Counted from the first letter of the stretch, positions 54,992 through 63,571 are shown. The stretch is 64,000 nucleotides of DNA from Streptomyces sp. H27-H1 (GCF_026627445.1 NZ_JAPNLJ010000004.1:248001-312000); one strand, 5' to 3'. Made by a program: numbers and translations. The notes: a model not told the origin generated them from the sequence alone.

Positions 54992-55396
54992 TTAGTACCA
55001 GTGGTGGGACTGCCAGAAGTCCCAGGCGCCGACGGGGCTGCCGTAGCGGGAGTTCATGTAGTCCAGGCCCCACTTGATCTGGGTGGCCGGGTTGGTCTTC
55101 CAGTCCGAGCCGGCCGAGGACATCTTCGAGGCCGGCAGGGCCTGGACCAGGCCGTACGCGCCGGAGGAGGCGTTCGTGGCGTTGGGGTTCCAGCCGCTCT
55201 CGCGGGAAACGATGTTGTTGAACGCCGCGAACTGGGCCGGGTCCTTGATCATCTGCTGCGCGACCGCCTTGGCGTTCATCGGGGCGGCCTGCGCGGGAAC
55301 CGCGGCAAGCATGGAGCCGGCGACGCCCAGGGCGAGGACGGTACCCGCGAGGGCCTTCTTGGAAGCGGCGAAGCGGCGGATGACGGTGTTGGACAC
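54992..55396 (-). CDS. Secreted SLT/lysozyme-like transglycosylase
   Basis: This 134-residue exported protein has a signal peptide (about residues 1-37, KKALAGTVLALGVAGSMLAA ending AQA) and a compact lytic-transglycosylase domain. The catalytic Glu is in NNIVSRESGWNP, followed by SSGAYGLVQALPASKM and IKWGLDYMNSRYGSPVGAWDFWQSH. Such proteins cleave peptidoglycan during growth or spore germination. The GTG at 55396 is chosen because it opens the signal peptide. The 5' leader is long (see 55397-55729). Confidence 0.9.
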   Translation of the reverse strand: MSNTVIRRFAASKKALAGTVLALGVAGSMLAAVPAQAAPMNAKAVAQQMIKDPAQFAAFNNIVSRESGWNPNATNASSGAYGLVQALPASKMSSAGSDWKTNPATQIKWGLDYMNSRYGSPVGAWDFWQSHHWY

Positions 55397-55729
55397 GGAC
55401 TGGCCTTTCGGAGGGGACAGGGCGGTCGCAGGCATGCCGAAGACATGCGTGAGCCACTCACGCGGAGGAGAGGGGTTCGTCGGCGGGGATGGAGACCGGG
55501 GACGAACCCGGGGGGCTCTCCGTCCGCCTTGCGACTCATCCAGTTCTACGGGGGTTCGCAGCGCCTGGCAACGACCCCTCTTACTAGTGGTCCTCGCAGG
55601 CGGGGCGGAACGGCCCCCCTCCGCCCCTGTGGGCATCACTGCAGGTGGGAGGCGGTTCGTGGGGGTGGATAAGGGACTTTTAAGGACTACTATCCCGCTT
55701 CGTATGTGACCAAGGTCCTGTGGGGCGGG
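55397..55729. other. Long leader of the transglycosylase gene and tail of the ECF operon
   Basis: These 333 bp hold no gene. Read on the minus strand they contain several short inverted repeats and a locally AT-rich promoter-like stretch (TCCTTAAAAGTCCCTTATCC near 55670-55690) about 275 bp upstream of the start. Many actinobacterial cell-wall hydrolase genes carry a ydaO (c-di-AMP) riboswitch in such leaders. I could not confirm its conserved core here. Confidence 0.5.
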
Positions 55730-56653
55730 TCACCGCCAGGAGGCCCGGATCTCACCCTCCGTGCCCACCCGTACCCCTTTCGGGGGAAGGCTAGCGGGCG
55801 GATCCGGCCCCGGATCGAAGGCCACGGGAGCGTCGAAGGCAGCTTTCCGTGTCGCCCGCCGCAGCGCCTTCAGCAGGGTCGCGCCGAGCGTGAGGGTCAG
55901 TACGACGGTCAGCGCGGCCCGGCCCAGGTCCCAGCCCACCGAGGTCGCCAGACAGTACGAGAGGAAGCGGGCCAGATTCGCGGGCACCGGGTCCCCGGGG
56001 TGGAAGGAGATGCCCTGCCCCATGCCCTGCAGGATCACCCAGCCCTGCAGGTTCATGATCGTGCCGTACGCGAAGGAGCCGAGGAACCCGTACAGCGCGA
56101 GCATCGCCAGCTCGGCCCGCCCACGGATCCGGTCCGGCCCAGGCAACAGCCCGGCACCCAGCGAGAACCAGCCCATGGCCAGCATCTGGAACGGCATCCA
56201 CGGCCCCACACCACCCGTGAGCAGGGCCGACGCGAACATCGTGACCGCGCCCAGGACGAAACCGAAGCCCGGCCCCAGGACCCGGCCGCTCAGCACCATC
56301 AGAAAGAACATGGGCTCCAGGCCGCCCGTACCGGCGCCGAGGGGGCGCAGCGCGGCCCCGACCGCGGCCAGTACGCCGAGCATCGCGACGGCCTTGGCGT
56401 CCATGCCGTCGTCGGCGATGGTCGCGACGACCACGCCCACGAGCAGGGGGAGCAGGGCGGCGAAGAGCCAGGGGGCGTCATGGGAGTGCGCGAAACCGGA
56501 CTGGCGGTCGGCGAGGAGCGGCCAGCCGAAGGCGGCGAGACCGATGAGGCTGACGAGGACCAGGGCGGCGGCGGCGCGGGGGCCGATGCGCAGGGGGCGG
56601 GAACGGGGGAGGGAGACGGGGGCCCGGTTGGGGGCCGGAGCGGGGGTGCTCAT
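55730..56653 (-). CDS. ECF transporter S component (B12-type, CbrT-like)
   Basis: This 307-residue membrane protein has a variable N-terminal stretch and about seven hydrophobic segments. The region GLEPMFFLMVLSGRVLGPGFGFVLGAVTMFASALLTGG is characteristic of ECF S components. The conserved ALLTGGVGPWMPFQMLAMGW then leads to the final helices. It overlaps the ATPase gene by 4 bp (ATGA). Substrate specificity is inferred from the cobalamin riboswitch at the head of the operon; cobalt or a B12 precursor are alternatives. Confidence 0.88.
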   Translation of the reverse strand: MSTPAPAPNRAPVSLPRSRPLRIGPRAAAALVLVSLIGLAAFGWPLLADRQSGFAHSHDAPWLFAALLPLLVGVVVATIADDGMDAKAVAMLGVLAAVGAALRPLGAGTGGLEPMFFLMVLSGRVLGPGFGFVLGAVTMFASALLTGGVGPWMPFQMLAMGWFSLGAGLLPGPDRIRGRAELAMLALYGFLGSFAYGTIMNLQGWVILQGMGQGISFHPGDPVPANLARFLSYCLATSVGWDLGRAALTVVLTLTLGATLLKALRRATRKAAFDAPVAFDPGPDPPASLPPKGVRVGTEGEIRASWR

Positions 56654-58602
56654 GAGTCCACCCCGGCCGAGAGGGCCGCCGCGACCTGGGAGACCGTGAG
56701 CCAGTGGCCCGGGGCCAGGATCTTGGCCACCTGGGGCGCGAAGGCGGGGGAGGAGACGACGACCTCGGCGGTCGGGCCGTCCGCTACGACCTCGCCGCCC
56801 GCCAGGATCACCACGCGGTGGGCCAGCTCGGCGGCGAGCTCCACGTCGTGCGTGGCCAGGACGATGGCGTGCCCGTCGGCGGCGAGCCCGCGCAGGATCT
56901 CCACCAGACGGGCCTTGGCGGCGTAGTCCAGACCGCGGGTCGGCTCGTCGAGGAGCAGCAGGGCCGGGCGGCCGGTCAGGACCAGTGCCAGGGCCAGGGC
57001 CAGACGCTGCCCCTCGGACAGGTCGCGCGGGTGGGTGTCGTCGGGGACATCGGGGAGCAGGGCGGCGACGAGGGCACGGCAGGTACCCGGCGCCTGGCCG
57101 GCGTCGTGGTCGGCGGCGGCGCACTCGGCCGCGACGGTGTCGGCGTAGAGGAGATCGCGGGGCTCCTGGGGGACCAGGCCGACCCGGGTCACCATTTCGG
57201 GGGGCGGCGTCCGGTGGGGGATGCGGCCGCTGACCGTCACCTGGCCGGTGGTGGGCTCCAGGGTGCCGATGAGGGTGGCGAGGAGGGTCGACTTTCCGGC
57301 GCCGTTGCGGCCCATCAGGGCGATGGTCTCGCCCTTCGACACGGTGAGGTTGATCCCGCGGAGGACTTCGGCGCGGCCGCGACGGAGGGAGAGGCCTTTG
57401 ACCGTGGCCGGTCGGTCCCGGTCCGTGGTGGGGGTGGAGGCGGGGGCGGTGAATGCCGACCGGTCGCGCCGGAGCAGGCGGGCGAGGCGGCCGGGGCGGG
57501 GGTGGCGGGGGCCGGTGCCGGGGCCCTGCGGGCGGCCGTCCCCTACCCACCCTTCGCCCGTTCCCCGGGGCTGCGCCCCGGACCCCGGTGGGGGCTGCGC
57601 CCCGGAACCGGCCTCGGCGCGGGCCGTCACGGCGGGTTGCGCCTCGGACCCGGCTTCGGCCTGCGGCGTCACGGCGGGCTGCGCCCCGGCGGCAGGGTCG
57701 GGCTGGGCCCCGGTGCCCGCCGGAGGCTGCGCCGCAGGCTCGGTCCGGGGCTGCGGCCTCGGGTTCGGCGGCTCGGGGGTGGAGAGGGAGAGGAGGCGGT
57801 CGCGGAGGGGGGTGGAGCGGCGGCGGGCGTCGCGGATGGAGAGGGGGAGGGGGGACCAGGCGGCCAAGCGGCCCAGGGCCACCACCGGGGGGTGGACCGG
57901 GGACACGGCCATGATCGAGGACGGGGAGCCCAGGACGGCGGGTGCGCCCGGGGAGGGGAGGAGCAGGACCTGGTCGGCGTACTGGACCACCCGCTCCAGG
58001 CGGTGCTCGGCCATCAGGACGGTCGTGCCCAGGTCGTGGACCAGGCGTTGCAGGACGGCCAGTACCTCCTCCGCCGCCGCCGGGTCCAGCGCGGACGTCG
58101 GCTCGTCCAGGACCAGCACCTTCGGGTGCGGGGTCAGGACCGAACCGATCGCCACCCGCTGCTGCTGGCCTCCGGAAAGGGTGGCGATGGGGCGGTCGCG
58201 GAGGTCGTTCAGGCCGAGGAGGTCGAGGGTCTCCTCGACGCGGCGGCGCATGACGGAGGGTGCCAGGCCCAGGGATTCCATGCCGTAGGCGAGCTCGTCC
58301 TCGACGACGTCGGTCACGAAGTGGGCCAGCGGGTCCTGGCCGACCGTGCCGACCACGTCCGCGAGCTCCCGCGGCTTGTGCGTACGGGTGTCCCGGCCGG
58401 CGACCGTGACCCGGCCCTTGAGGGTGCCCCCGGTGAAATGCGGGACCAGGCCCGAGACCGCCCCGAGGAGGGTGGACTTGCCGACGCCGGAGGGGCCGAC
58501 CAGCAGGGTCAGCTCGCCTTCCGGGAGCGTGAAGTCGGCATGGGCGAGGGAAGGAGCTGCCGCGCCCTCGTACGTCACCGATACGTCGTCGAAACGGATC
58601 AC
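56650..58602 (-). CDS. ECF transporter ATPase, two ATP-binding domains fused (EcfA-EcfA')
   Basis: This 650-residue protein joins two ABC domains. The first has Walker A GPSGVGKST (36-44), signature LSGGQQQR and Walker B VLVLDEPTSALD. The second has Walker A GRNGAGKST (431-439), a variant signature LSEGQRLALALAL and Walker B LLLLDEPTRGLD. Between them lies a linker of about 140 residues rich in Pro, Ala, Gln and Gly with imperfect repeats (AEAGSEAQPAVTARAEAGSG). It includes a copy of a dispersed genomic repeat. The start is a GTG at 58602 that overlaps the T-component stop by 4 bp. Confidence 0.93.
   Translation of the reverse strand: MIRFDDVSVTYEGAAAPSLAHADFTLPEGELTLLVGPSGVGKSTLLGAVSGLVPHFTGGTLKGRVTVAGRDTRTHKPRELADVVGTVGQDPLAHFVTDVVEDELAYGMESLGLAPSVMRRRVEETLDLLGLNDLRDRPIATLSGGQQQRVAIGSVLTPHPKVLVLDEPTSALDPAAAEEVLAVLQRLVHDLGTTVLMAEHRLERVVQYADQVLLLPSPGAPAVLGSPSSIMAVSPVHPPVVALGRLAAWSPLPLSIRDARRRSTPLRDRLLSLSTPEPPNPRPQPRTEPAAQPPAGTGAQPDPAAGAQPAVTPQAEAGSEAQPAVTARAEAGSGAQPPPGSGAQPRGTGEGWVGDGRPQGPGTGPRHPRPGRLARLLRRDRSAFTAPASTPTTDRDRPATVKGLSLRRGRAEVLRGINLTVSKGETIALMGRNGAGKSTLLATLIGTLEPTTGQVTVSGRIPHRTPPPEMVTRVGLVPQEPRDLLYADTVAAECAAADHDAGQAPGTCRALVAALLPDVPDDTHPRDLSEGQRLALALALVLTGRPALLLLDEPTRGLDYAAKARLVEILRGLAADGHAIVLATHDVELAAELAHRVVILAGGEVVADGPTAEVVVSSPAFAPQVAKILAPGHWLTVSQVAAALSAGVDS
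57545..57605. repeat. Dispersed GC-rich repeat captured inside the EcfA linker
   Basis: CCCTTCGCCCGTTCC, followed by GGGGCTGCGCCCCGGACCCC and a further GGGGCTGCGCCCCGG, matches the intergenic repeat at 28856-28893, with part of it in opposite orientation. Here it is in frame within coding sequence for the inter-domain linker. Confidence 0.65.
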
Positions 58603-59969
58603 GGGGATACGTCGCCTCCTTCGGCGGTGAGGGTGAGGGGGAGGTCGGTACGGGGCGGGGCCGGTGCGGGGGCCACGAACGCCGGCAGCAGGCCGATCAG
58701 GATCGCCGCCGCCGGCCAGAGCGGGAGGGTGGGGACCACGAGGGGGACCACCCCGGGCCGCAGGCCCTCCGGGTCCAGGGACGCGGCCCGGATCAGCAGC
58801 GCCGCGACCGCCGCGCCCGACCCGGCGACGAGCCAGGCCCGCAGGCCCCACCGGTCCGGCCGGTAGCGGGTCCGGATCGACCGGCGGCCGCCCAGGCGGA
58901 GCCCGGCCAGGGCCAGCAGCAGGGAGAGGAGGAGGAGCGCGAGACCGTACTCGGCGCCCTCCGCCGCCAGCAGCCCGTACGTACCCGCGCACATGCCCAG
59001 CAGCCCGCCGAGGGTCAGCACGTTGGTGGTGTGGCGGACGGCGGCCGGGACCTGCGCCGTGCGGCCGTAGCCGCGGGCGTCCATGGAGGCGGCGATGGCC
59101 ACCGAACGTTCGAGCGCGCCCTCCAGCACCGGCAGGCCGATCTGGAGGACGGCCCGCACCCCGCCGGTGGGTCGGCCGCGCAGGCGCCGGGCCGTACGCA
59201 GGCGGACCACGTCGGCGACCATGTTGGGCGCGAAGGTCATCGCGACGACCACGGCGACGCCGACCTCGTACAGGGCCGCGGGCAGGGACTTCAGCAGCCG
59301 CGCCGGGTTCGCGAGGGCGTTGGCGGCGCCGACGCAGATGAGGAGCGTGGCCAGCTTCGCGCCGTCGTAGAAGGCGAAGACCAGCTGCTCGGCGGTGACC
59401 CGGCCACCGAGCCGGATGCCTTGCGCCCAGGCCGGGAGCGGGACCTCGGGGAGGGTGAAGAGGGTGTGCGCGCCGGGAATGGGCGAGCCGAGGAGCATGG
59501 AGAAGAAGAGGCGTAGGCCGATGACGAAGAGGCCGAGCTTGACGAAGGCCCCGTAGGAACGGGCCCAGGGGGCGTCGGTACGGCGGGCCGCGACCACGTA
59601 GCCGGCGACGCCGACGATCAGGCCGAGGAGGAGGGGGTTGGTGGTGCGGGAGGCGGCGGCGGCGAGCCCGAGGGCCCAGAGCCACCAGGCACCCGCGTGC
59701 AGGGCGTTGCCACGCGTGGCCTCGGGGGCCTGCCAGATTTTTTTGTACGTCGGCACGCGCGGGGTGCCGGTTACCCGGTCGGGGGCGTTCGGCCCGGCCG
59801 GGGTGGGGACGTCGCCTGCGGGGCCGTGGGGCGTGCGCCCGGCCTGCGGCCGGGCCGGGTTCCCACCCGCACCACTCGTGCGGGTGGGCGGGCGGGTGCG
59901 GGTGGCCCTGGTGGGTGGCAGGCCGCCGTCGGCGCCCGCCCCGCCGTCCTCCTCGGGGCCGTCCGTCAT
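58599..59969 (-). CDS. ECF transporter T component (EcfT)
   Basis: This 456-residue membrane protein has a polar, Pro/Gly/Arg-rich N-terminal extension (about residues 1-70). Hydrophobic segments follow, then the EcfT cytoplasmic coupling region with two Ala-Arg-Gly-type motifs, VVRLRTARRLRGRP and AIAASMDARGYGRTAQ. This is the usual signature of the subunit that joins S component and ATPases. More helices are present at the C-terminus than in standard EcfT. The ATG overlaps the preceding stop (ATGA), and its end overlaps the ATPase start. Confidence 0.92.
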   Translation of the reverse strand: MTDGPEEDGGAGADGGLPPTRATRTRPPTRTSGAGGNPARPQAGRTPHGPAGDVPTPAGPNAPDRVTGTPRVPTYKKIWQAPEATRGNALHAGAWWLWALGLAAAASRTTNPLLLGLIVGVAGYVVAARRTDAPWARSYGAFVKLGLFVIGLRLFFSMLLGSPIPGAHTLFTLPEVPLPAWAQGIRLGGRVTAEQLVFAFYDGAKLATLLICVGAANALANPARLLKSLPAALYEVGVAVVVAMTFAPNMVADVVRLRTARRLRGRPTGGVRAVLQIGLPVLEGALERSVAIAASMDARGYGRTAQVPAAVRHTTNVLTLGGLLGMCAGTYGLLAAEGAEYGLALLLLSLLLALAGLRLGGRRSIRTRYRPDRWGLRAWLVAGSGAAVAALLIRAASLDPEGLRPGVVPLVVPTLPLWPAAAILIGLLPAFVAPAPAPPRTDLPLTLTAEGGDVSP

Positions 59970-60664
59970 CGGATGCGGCGGCGGGACTGCCAGAAAGCGG
60001 CTGCGCCCAGGGCGGCCACCGCTGCGATGCCTGCGAGGAGGCCCGCCGACGGGCCGCCGCCGGAGTCGCCGGACGTGGCGCCGGACGCTTCGGCGGACGT
60101 GGCGGCGGGCTTGTCCGGGGCGGTGGTGGTGGCGGGGTCCGCGACGGGTTCGCCGCAGCCCCGCTTCGGGTAGCCGGAGACCGCGCACAGCAGTGCCGCG
60201 CTGTTGTAGCGCAGCGGCTTGGCCACTTCCGCCAGTGCCTCGGCCGCCGTGGCGTCCGGGCCGACCTGCGCGCATGCCGTACGCGGAGCATCCTGTGGCG
60301 GGGTGTCGCCCGCCTGGGCCTCGGCGGGCGTGCCGAAGTCGATGACCAGGGCGATCCGCTTCTTGCCCGCCACCGGGGCGGTGGCCGAGCAGATGGCCGT
60401 GAAGTCGGCCTCCGCGCGCGGCGGGGCGGCCTGAGCGGCCGCGTCCTTGCTCACCACGAAGTGGAAGCCCTGCACGGAGCCGTCCGCCGGACGCAGCGAG
60501 GAGGGGCCCTGGGTGGCGTACGCCCACGTGCCGCCGGCCCCGTCCCAGAACGACCAGTAGCGGTAGGTCGAGGCCAGGGCGGGTGACGCGGCCAGCAGGG
60601 TCATGGCCAGGGTCAGGACGATGCCGCTGACGAGGGCCGGCAGCGACAGGCGGCGCCCGCGCAT
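59966..60664 (-). CDS. Secreted, C-terminally anchored protein of the B12 operon (SCO2322-like)
   Basis: This 232-residue protein has a signal peptide (about residues 1-32, ending PALAS) and a beta-rich domain with two Trp-rich strands, STYRYWSFWDGAGGTWAYATQGPSSLRP and GSVQGFHFVVS. Four Cys and a C-terminal transmembrane helix (GLLAGIAAVAALGAAAFW) with a basic tail follow. It is the kind of small protein NCBI lists as SCO2322 family. The WxY-x(n)-P-x-D-G-S pattern recalls the DUF4430/transcobalamin C-terminal domain, which is my inference. TGATG couples it to the gene upstream. Confidence 0.75.
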   Translation of the reverse strand: MRGRRLSLPALVSGIVLTLAMTLLAASPALASTYRYWSFWDGAGGTWAYATQGPSSLRPADGSVQGFHFVVSKDAAAQAAPPRAEADFTAICSATAPVAGKKRIALVIDFGTPAEAQAGDTPPQDAPRTACAQVGPDATAAEALAEVAKPLRYNSAALLCAVSGYPKRGCGEPVADPATTTAPDKPAATSAEASGATSGDSGGGPSAGLLAGIAAVAALGAAAFWQSRRRIR

Positions 60665-61908
60665 CAGAGCTGGTTCTTCTTCCGGCGGCCGCTCAGCACG
60701 ATGCCGATGCCCATACCGGCCGCCGCGCCAGCCAGGATCATCCACCAGACGTTGTTGCCGCCGGATTCCTTCTGCTTCTTCTCCGCCGCCGGCTTCTCCT
60801 GCTGCGGCGCCGGACCCGTCGCGTTCAGCGCCGCCACCAGGTCGGTGCCGCCGAAGGCCTTCGGGTCGGTGCCCGTCGCGTGCGCGGCCAGGATCAGGGT
60901 GCCGAGGCCGGCCGGGTTGCCCTTGGACCACTCGGCGGAGTTGTTCTTCAGCCACTCCAGGGCGCCCGCAGCGGACTGCTTGTGCCCGGCCGCGGCCAGG
61001 GCGATGACCGCGTCGGCGGTGTTGCCGGTGTCCGGGGTCGGCTGGTCGGCGCCCGCCGTGATGGCGGTGAGGTGGCCGTCCTTCTTCAGGACGTCCGCCA
61101 GGTACCCGGCGCCGCCCTGAGCCGCCGCCACCGGATCACCGGCGGTCGCCGGGCAGGTGAGCGGGGCCGCGGGGGTGTCCGTGGAGGAAGAGGGGGAGAC
61201 GACCGGGCCCGTACCGAGTCCGGCCAGGACGACGGCGGCCGTCGCGTCGGCGCTGGCGGACAGCTTGCCGCCGGCCGGCTGGAACGCGAAGGCGCCCCGG
61301 TCGGCGGCCGGCTCGGCCGAGCAGCCCAGCTGGAAGGTGAGGAGGGCCTCGTACGGAGACTTGCCCGCCTTCGACTTGACCTCGGCCGGCTTCTCGCCGG
61401 CCGCCTCCAGGGCCCGGATGACGAGGGCGGTCGAGTTGGCGTCCGAACCGCCGTCCATGGCGCCGCCGGGGTTGTTGCTCCAGCCGCCGTCCTCGTTCTG
61501 TACGGACTTCAGCCAGCCGACCGTCTTCTTCACGGTCTCGGCGTGGCCGCCGACCGCGGCCAGTGCCTGCACGGCGACCGAGGTGGCGTTCGAGTCGATG
61601 AACGCCGAGGCGTCGCAGGCCTTGGCCGTGTCGGGGCGGAAGGCGGGGAAGGAGCCGTCGGCGCACTGCTGGCCGACCAGCCAGTCCACGGCCTGCTGCG
61701 CGGGCTTCACGCCCACGGTGTGCTGGGCGAGCAGCGCGAACGACTGCCGCCACACCCCGTCGTACGCCGGGTCGTTCTTGCCGAAGAGCCCGGAGGGGAT
61801 CACGGGTGCCGGGGACGGCGTGGCGACATCGGCGAGGGCCACGGGGGCCGCGCCCACGCAGAGCACGGCGGAGACGGCGAGCGTGGCTGCGCTACGGCGG
61901 ACGTTCAT
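60664..61908 (-). CDS. Secreted prenyltransferase/squalene-oxidase-repeat (alpha/alpha-barrel) protein of the B12 operon
   Basis: This 414-residue exported protein has a signal peptide (residues 1-27) and several helical repeats of the terpenoid-cyclase/prenyltransferase alpha/alpha-barrel type: QQAVDWLVGQQCADGSFPAF, KKTVGWLKSVQNEDGGWSNN and GALEWLKNNSAEW. A C-terminal transmembrane helix (VWWMILAGAAAGMGIGIVL) and basic tail anchor it. No cyclase DxDD motif is seen. The fold is the one used by transcobalamin and intrinsic factor for B12 binding. As first gene after a cobalamin riboswitch, it is a good candidate cobalamin-binding protein. Confidence 0.8.
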   Translation of the reverse strand: MNVRRSAATLAVSAVLCVGAAPVALADVATPSPAPVIPSGLFGKNDPAYDGVWRQSFALLAQHTVGVKPAQQAVDWLVGQQCADGSFPAFRPDTAKACDASAFIDSNATSVAVQALAAVGGHAETVKKTVGWLKSVQNEDGGWSNNPGGAMDGGSDANSTALVIRALEAAGEKPAEVKSKAGKSPYEALLTFQLGCSAEPAADRGAFAFQPAGGKLSASADATAAVVLAGLGTGPVVSPSSSTDTPAAPLTCPATAGDPVAAAQGGAGYLADVLKKDGHLTAITAGADQPTPDTGNTADAVIALAAAGHKQSAAGALEWLKNNSAEWSKGNPAGLGTLILAAHATGTDPKAFGGTDLVAALNATGPAPQQEKPAAEKKQKESGGNNVWWMILAGAAAGMGIGIVLSGRRKKNQL

Positions 61909-62299
61909 GGCGGGGCGGGTGCCTCTCGTGCTGGGGACCCGGAGGCAGGCAGCACAGCAGTGGAGGCTGGCACCGGGCTCCGGCTCCGTTTACCTCGACG
62001 GTGCCGGCCGCCGGAGGACCCGGCGGCACGAGCCGCGCACCTCCGGTACGGGGCATTCCGGCTCCCCGCCCCGATGCTGCCGGGGTGGGTCACGGTTGCG
62101 GGTCAGCGCCGGATTCGCACCGGCTTCCCCCCGTACGGAAGTGTGGACGACGCCCATACTGTACCGGCCCGTAGCCCCGGTGCCTGGTGGTGCCACCTGC
62201 CGGCGCCCCTTACCGAGGCCCGCTCGAGGAGCCCGATCCCCTCCCGGGTTCCCGTACCCAGCCGTCTTGCGCAGCCCCCTCCCGCGCTCGCCGTCCGTA
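61909..62299 (-). promoter_or_regulatory. Leader region of the B12 operon
   Basis: The 391-bp gap between the repeat-protein gene and the MBL-fold gene holds the cobalamin riboswitch. Below it on the minus strand is a GC-rich hairpin (GCCGCCGG 62007-62014 / CCGGCGGC 62020-62027) that may be the expression platform. No other gene is seen. Confidence 0.75.
62030..62165 (-). promoter_or_regulatory. Cobalamin riboswitch
   Basis: On the minus strand the conserved core reads GGGGGAAGCCGGTGCGAATC followed by CGGCGCTGACCCGCAACCGT, the signature of adenosylcobalamin aptamers. GAGCCGGAATGCC downstream fits the J6/3-side conserved segment. It lies about 120-250 bp upstream of the first gene of the ECF operon. 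Cobalamin binding should repress the operon. The exact ends are estimates. Confidence 0.93.
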
Positions 62300-63361
62300 T
62301 CAAACGGCGCGGTACGTCACGGGGTCGCTGCCCGGCACCGCCTCCGCGCGGCCCTGCTTCACGAGGCGTCGCAGGTGGGCTTCCGCTTCGGAGACGGCGA
62401 TGTTGCGGGAGCCGTACGGGATCTGCTCCCAGGGCCGGTTCCACTCCATCTGCACCGCCAGCGCCCACGGTGTCAGCGGCTCGGCGAGCAGTTCCCACAA
62501 CCCGGTCAGCCGCTCCTCGTGGTGGTCCAGGAGCTCCCGTACGCGGGCCGGCGCATCGGTGAAGGCGTGCTGGTGGGCCGGGAGCACCTCGGCCGGTCCG
62601 AGGCGGCCGATGCGTTCGAGGGAGTCGAGGTAGTCGCCGAGGGGGTCGGTGACCTGTTCGGAGGACGGGTCCTCGTAGAGGCCGATGTGCGGGGAGATCC
62701 CGGGCAGCAGGTGGTCCCCGGAGAAGAGGCGGCCGTTGCCGGGCAGGTCCGCCGGATGCTTCTCCTCCAGGTGCAGGCAGACGTGGCCGGGGGTGTGCCC
62801 CGGGGTCCAGACGGCCCGCAGCTTGCGGCCGGCCAGCGGCAGCAGCTCGGCGGGGACGATCTCCCGGTCGGGGACGGCGGCCCGGAGTCCGGGCAGGGTC
62901 CGCATGCGGCCGTCGGCGCGGGCGGCGCGCAGCGGGGCGATGTGTTCCTCGGGGGCTCCGGCGGTGGCCAGCTTCTCGCTCATGTAGTCGTACCAGACAC
63001 CGGGTTCGGAGGCCCGGGTCCGTACGACGACCTCGGTGTCGGCCGCGTGCATGGCGATCCAGGCGCCGGAGGCCTCGCGGACCTGGCCGGACAGGCCGTG
63101 GTGGTCGGGGTGGTGGTGGGTGATGACCACGCCGTGCACGTCGGCGATGCCGATGGAGAGGGCGCCGAGGCCTGCGACGAGGGTGTCCCAGGACGCGGGG
63201 TCGTCCCAGCCGGTGTCGATGAGGACCGGGCCGCGGTCGGTGTCGAGTACGTGGACGAGGGTGTGTCCGAGCGGGTTGTCGGGGATGGGGACCTTGATGC
63301 CCCACACGCCGCCGCCGTGATCGGTGACGTGAGGTGTCACGTCCGGGGTGTCCTCTGCCAT
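62300..63361 (-). CDS. MBL-fold metallo-hydrolase
   Basis: This 353-residue metallo-beta-lactamase-fold protein has the metal motif VVITHHHPDHHGLSGQ (His82, His84, Asp86, His87). Later ligands lie in WTPGHTPGHVCLHLEE and LFSGDHLLPGISPH, and a C-terminal helical extension is typical of the LACTB2-like group. The substrate is unknown. ATG 63361 follows GGAG. It diverges from an aldehyde dehydrogenase, and both genes have KstR-like boxes in their shared gap, which suggests co-regulation with steroid or terpenoid catabolism. Confidence 0.9.
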   Translation of the reverse strand: MAEDTPDVTPHVTDHGGGVWGIKVPIPDNPLGHTLVHVLDTDRGPVLIDTGWDDPASWDTLVAGLGALSIGIADVHGVVITHHHPDHHGLSGQVREASGAWIAMHAADTEVVVRTRASEPGVWYDYMSEKLATAGAPEEHIAPLRAARADGRMRTLPGLRAAVPDREIVPAELLPLAGRKLRAVWTPGHTPGHVCLHLEEKHPADLPGNGRLFSGDHLLPGISPHIGLYEDPSSEQVTDPLGDYLDSLERIGRLGPAEVLPAHQHAFTDAPARVRELLDHHEERLTGLWELLAEPLTPWALAVQMEWNRPWEQIPYGSRNIAVSEAEAHLRRLVKQGRAEAVPGSDPVTYRAV

Positions 63362-63409
63362 GAGGGGCTCCGCTCTAACGAGAACAGGTCCAGCAACAGC
63401 ACGTCCAAC

Positions 63410-63423
63410 AGGAACGTGTTGCA
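63410..63423. promoter_or_regulatory. KstR-like operator box upstream of the MBL-fold gene
   Basis: AGGAACGTGTTGCA matches 13 of 14 positions of TNNAACNNGTTNNA. It lies about 50 bp upstream of the MBL-fold start. Confidence 0.5.
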
Positions 63424-63571
63424 ATAGTCGCCCAAGTCGACCACTTTCACAGCTTCCTGACTAGTCGTTGGATCTTCAAGGTGTCGCGGGAGGCGTCAGG
63501 GGAGGCTGCGGCGGAGGTGGTGGCGGAGGTGGCGAGGGGGCGGTTCGGTCAGGGTCGTGGACTCCTAGAAC

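Noticed and set aside
55397..55640. Upstream in-frame extension of the transglycosylase gene to ATG 55639
   Set aside because: The extension is basic and Pro-rich and would bury the signal peptide; the GTG at 55396 starts it properly.
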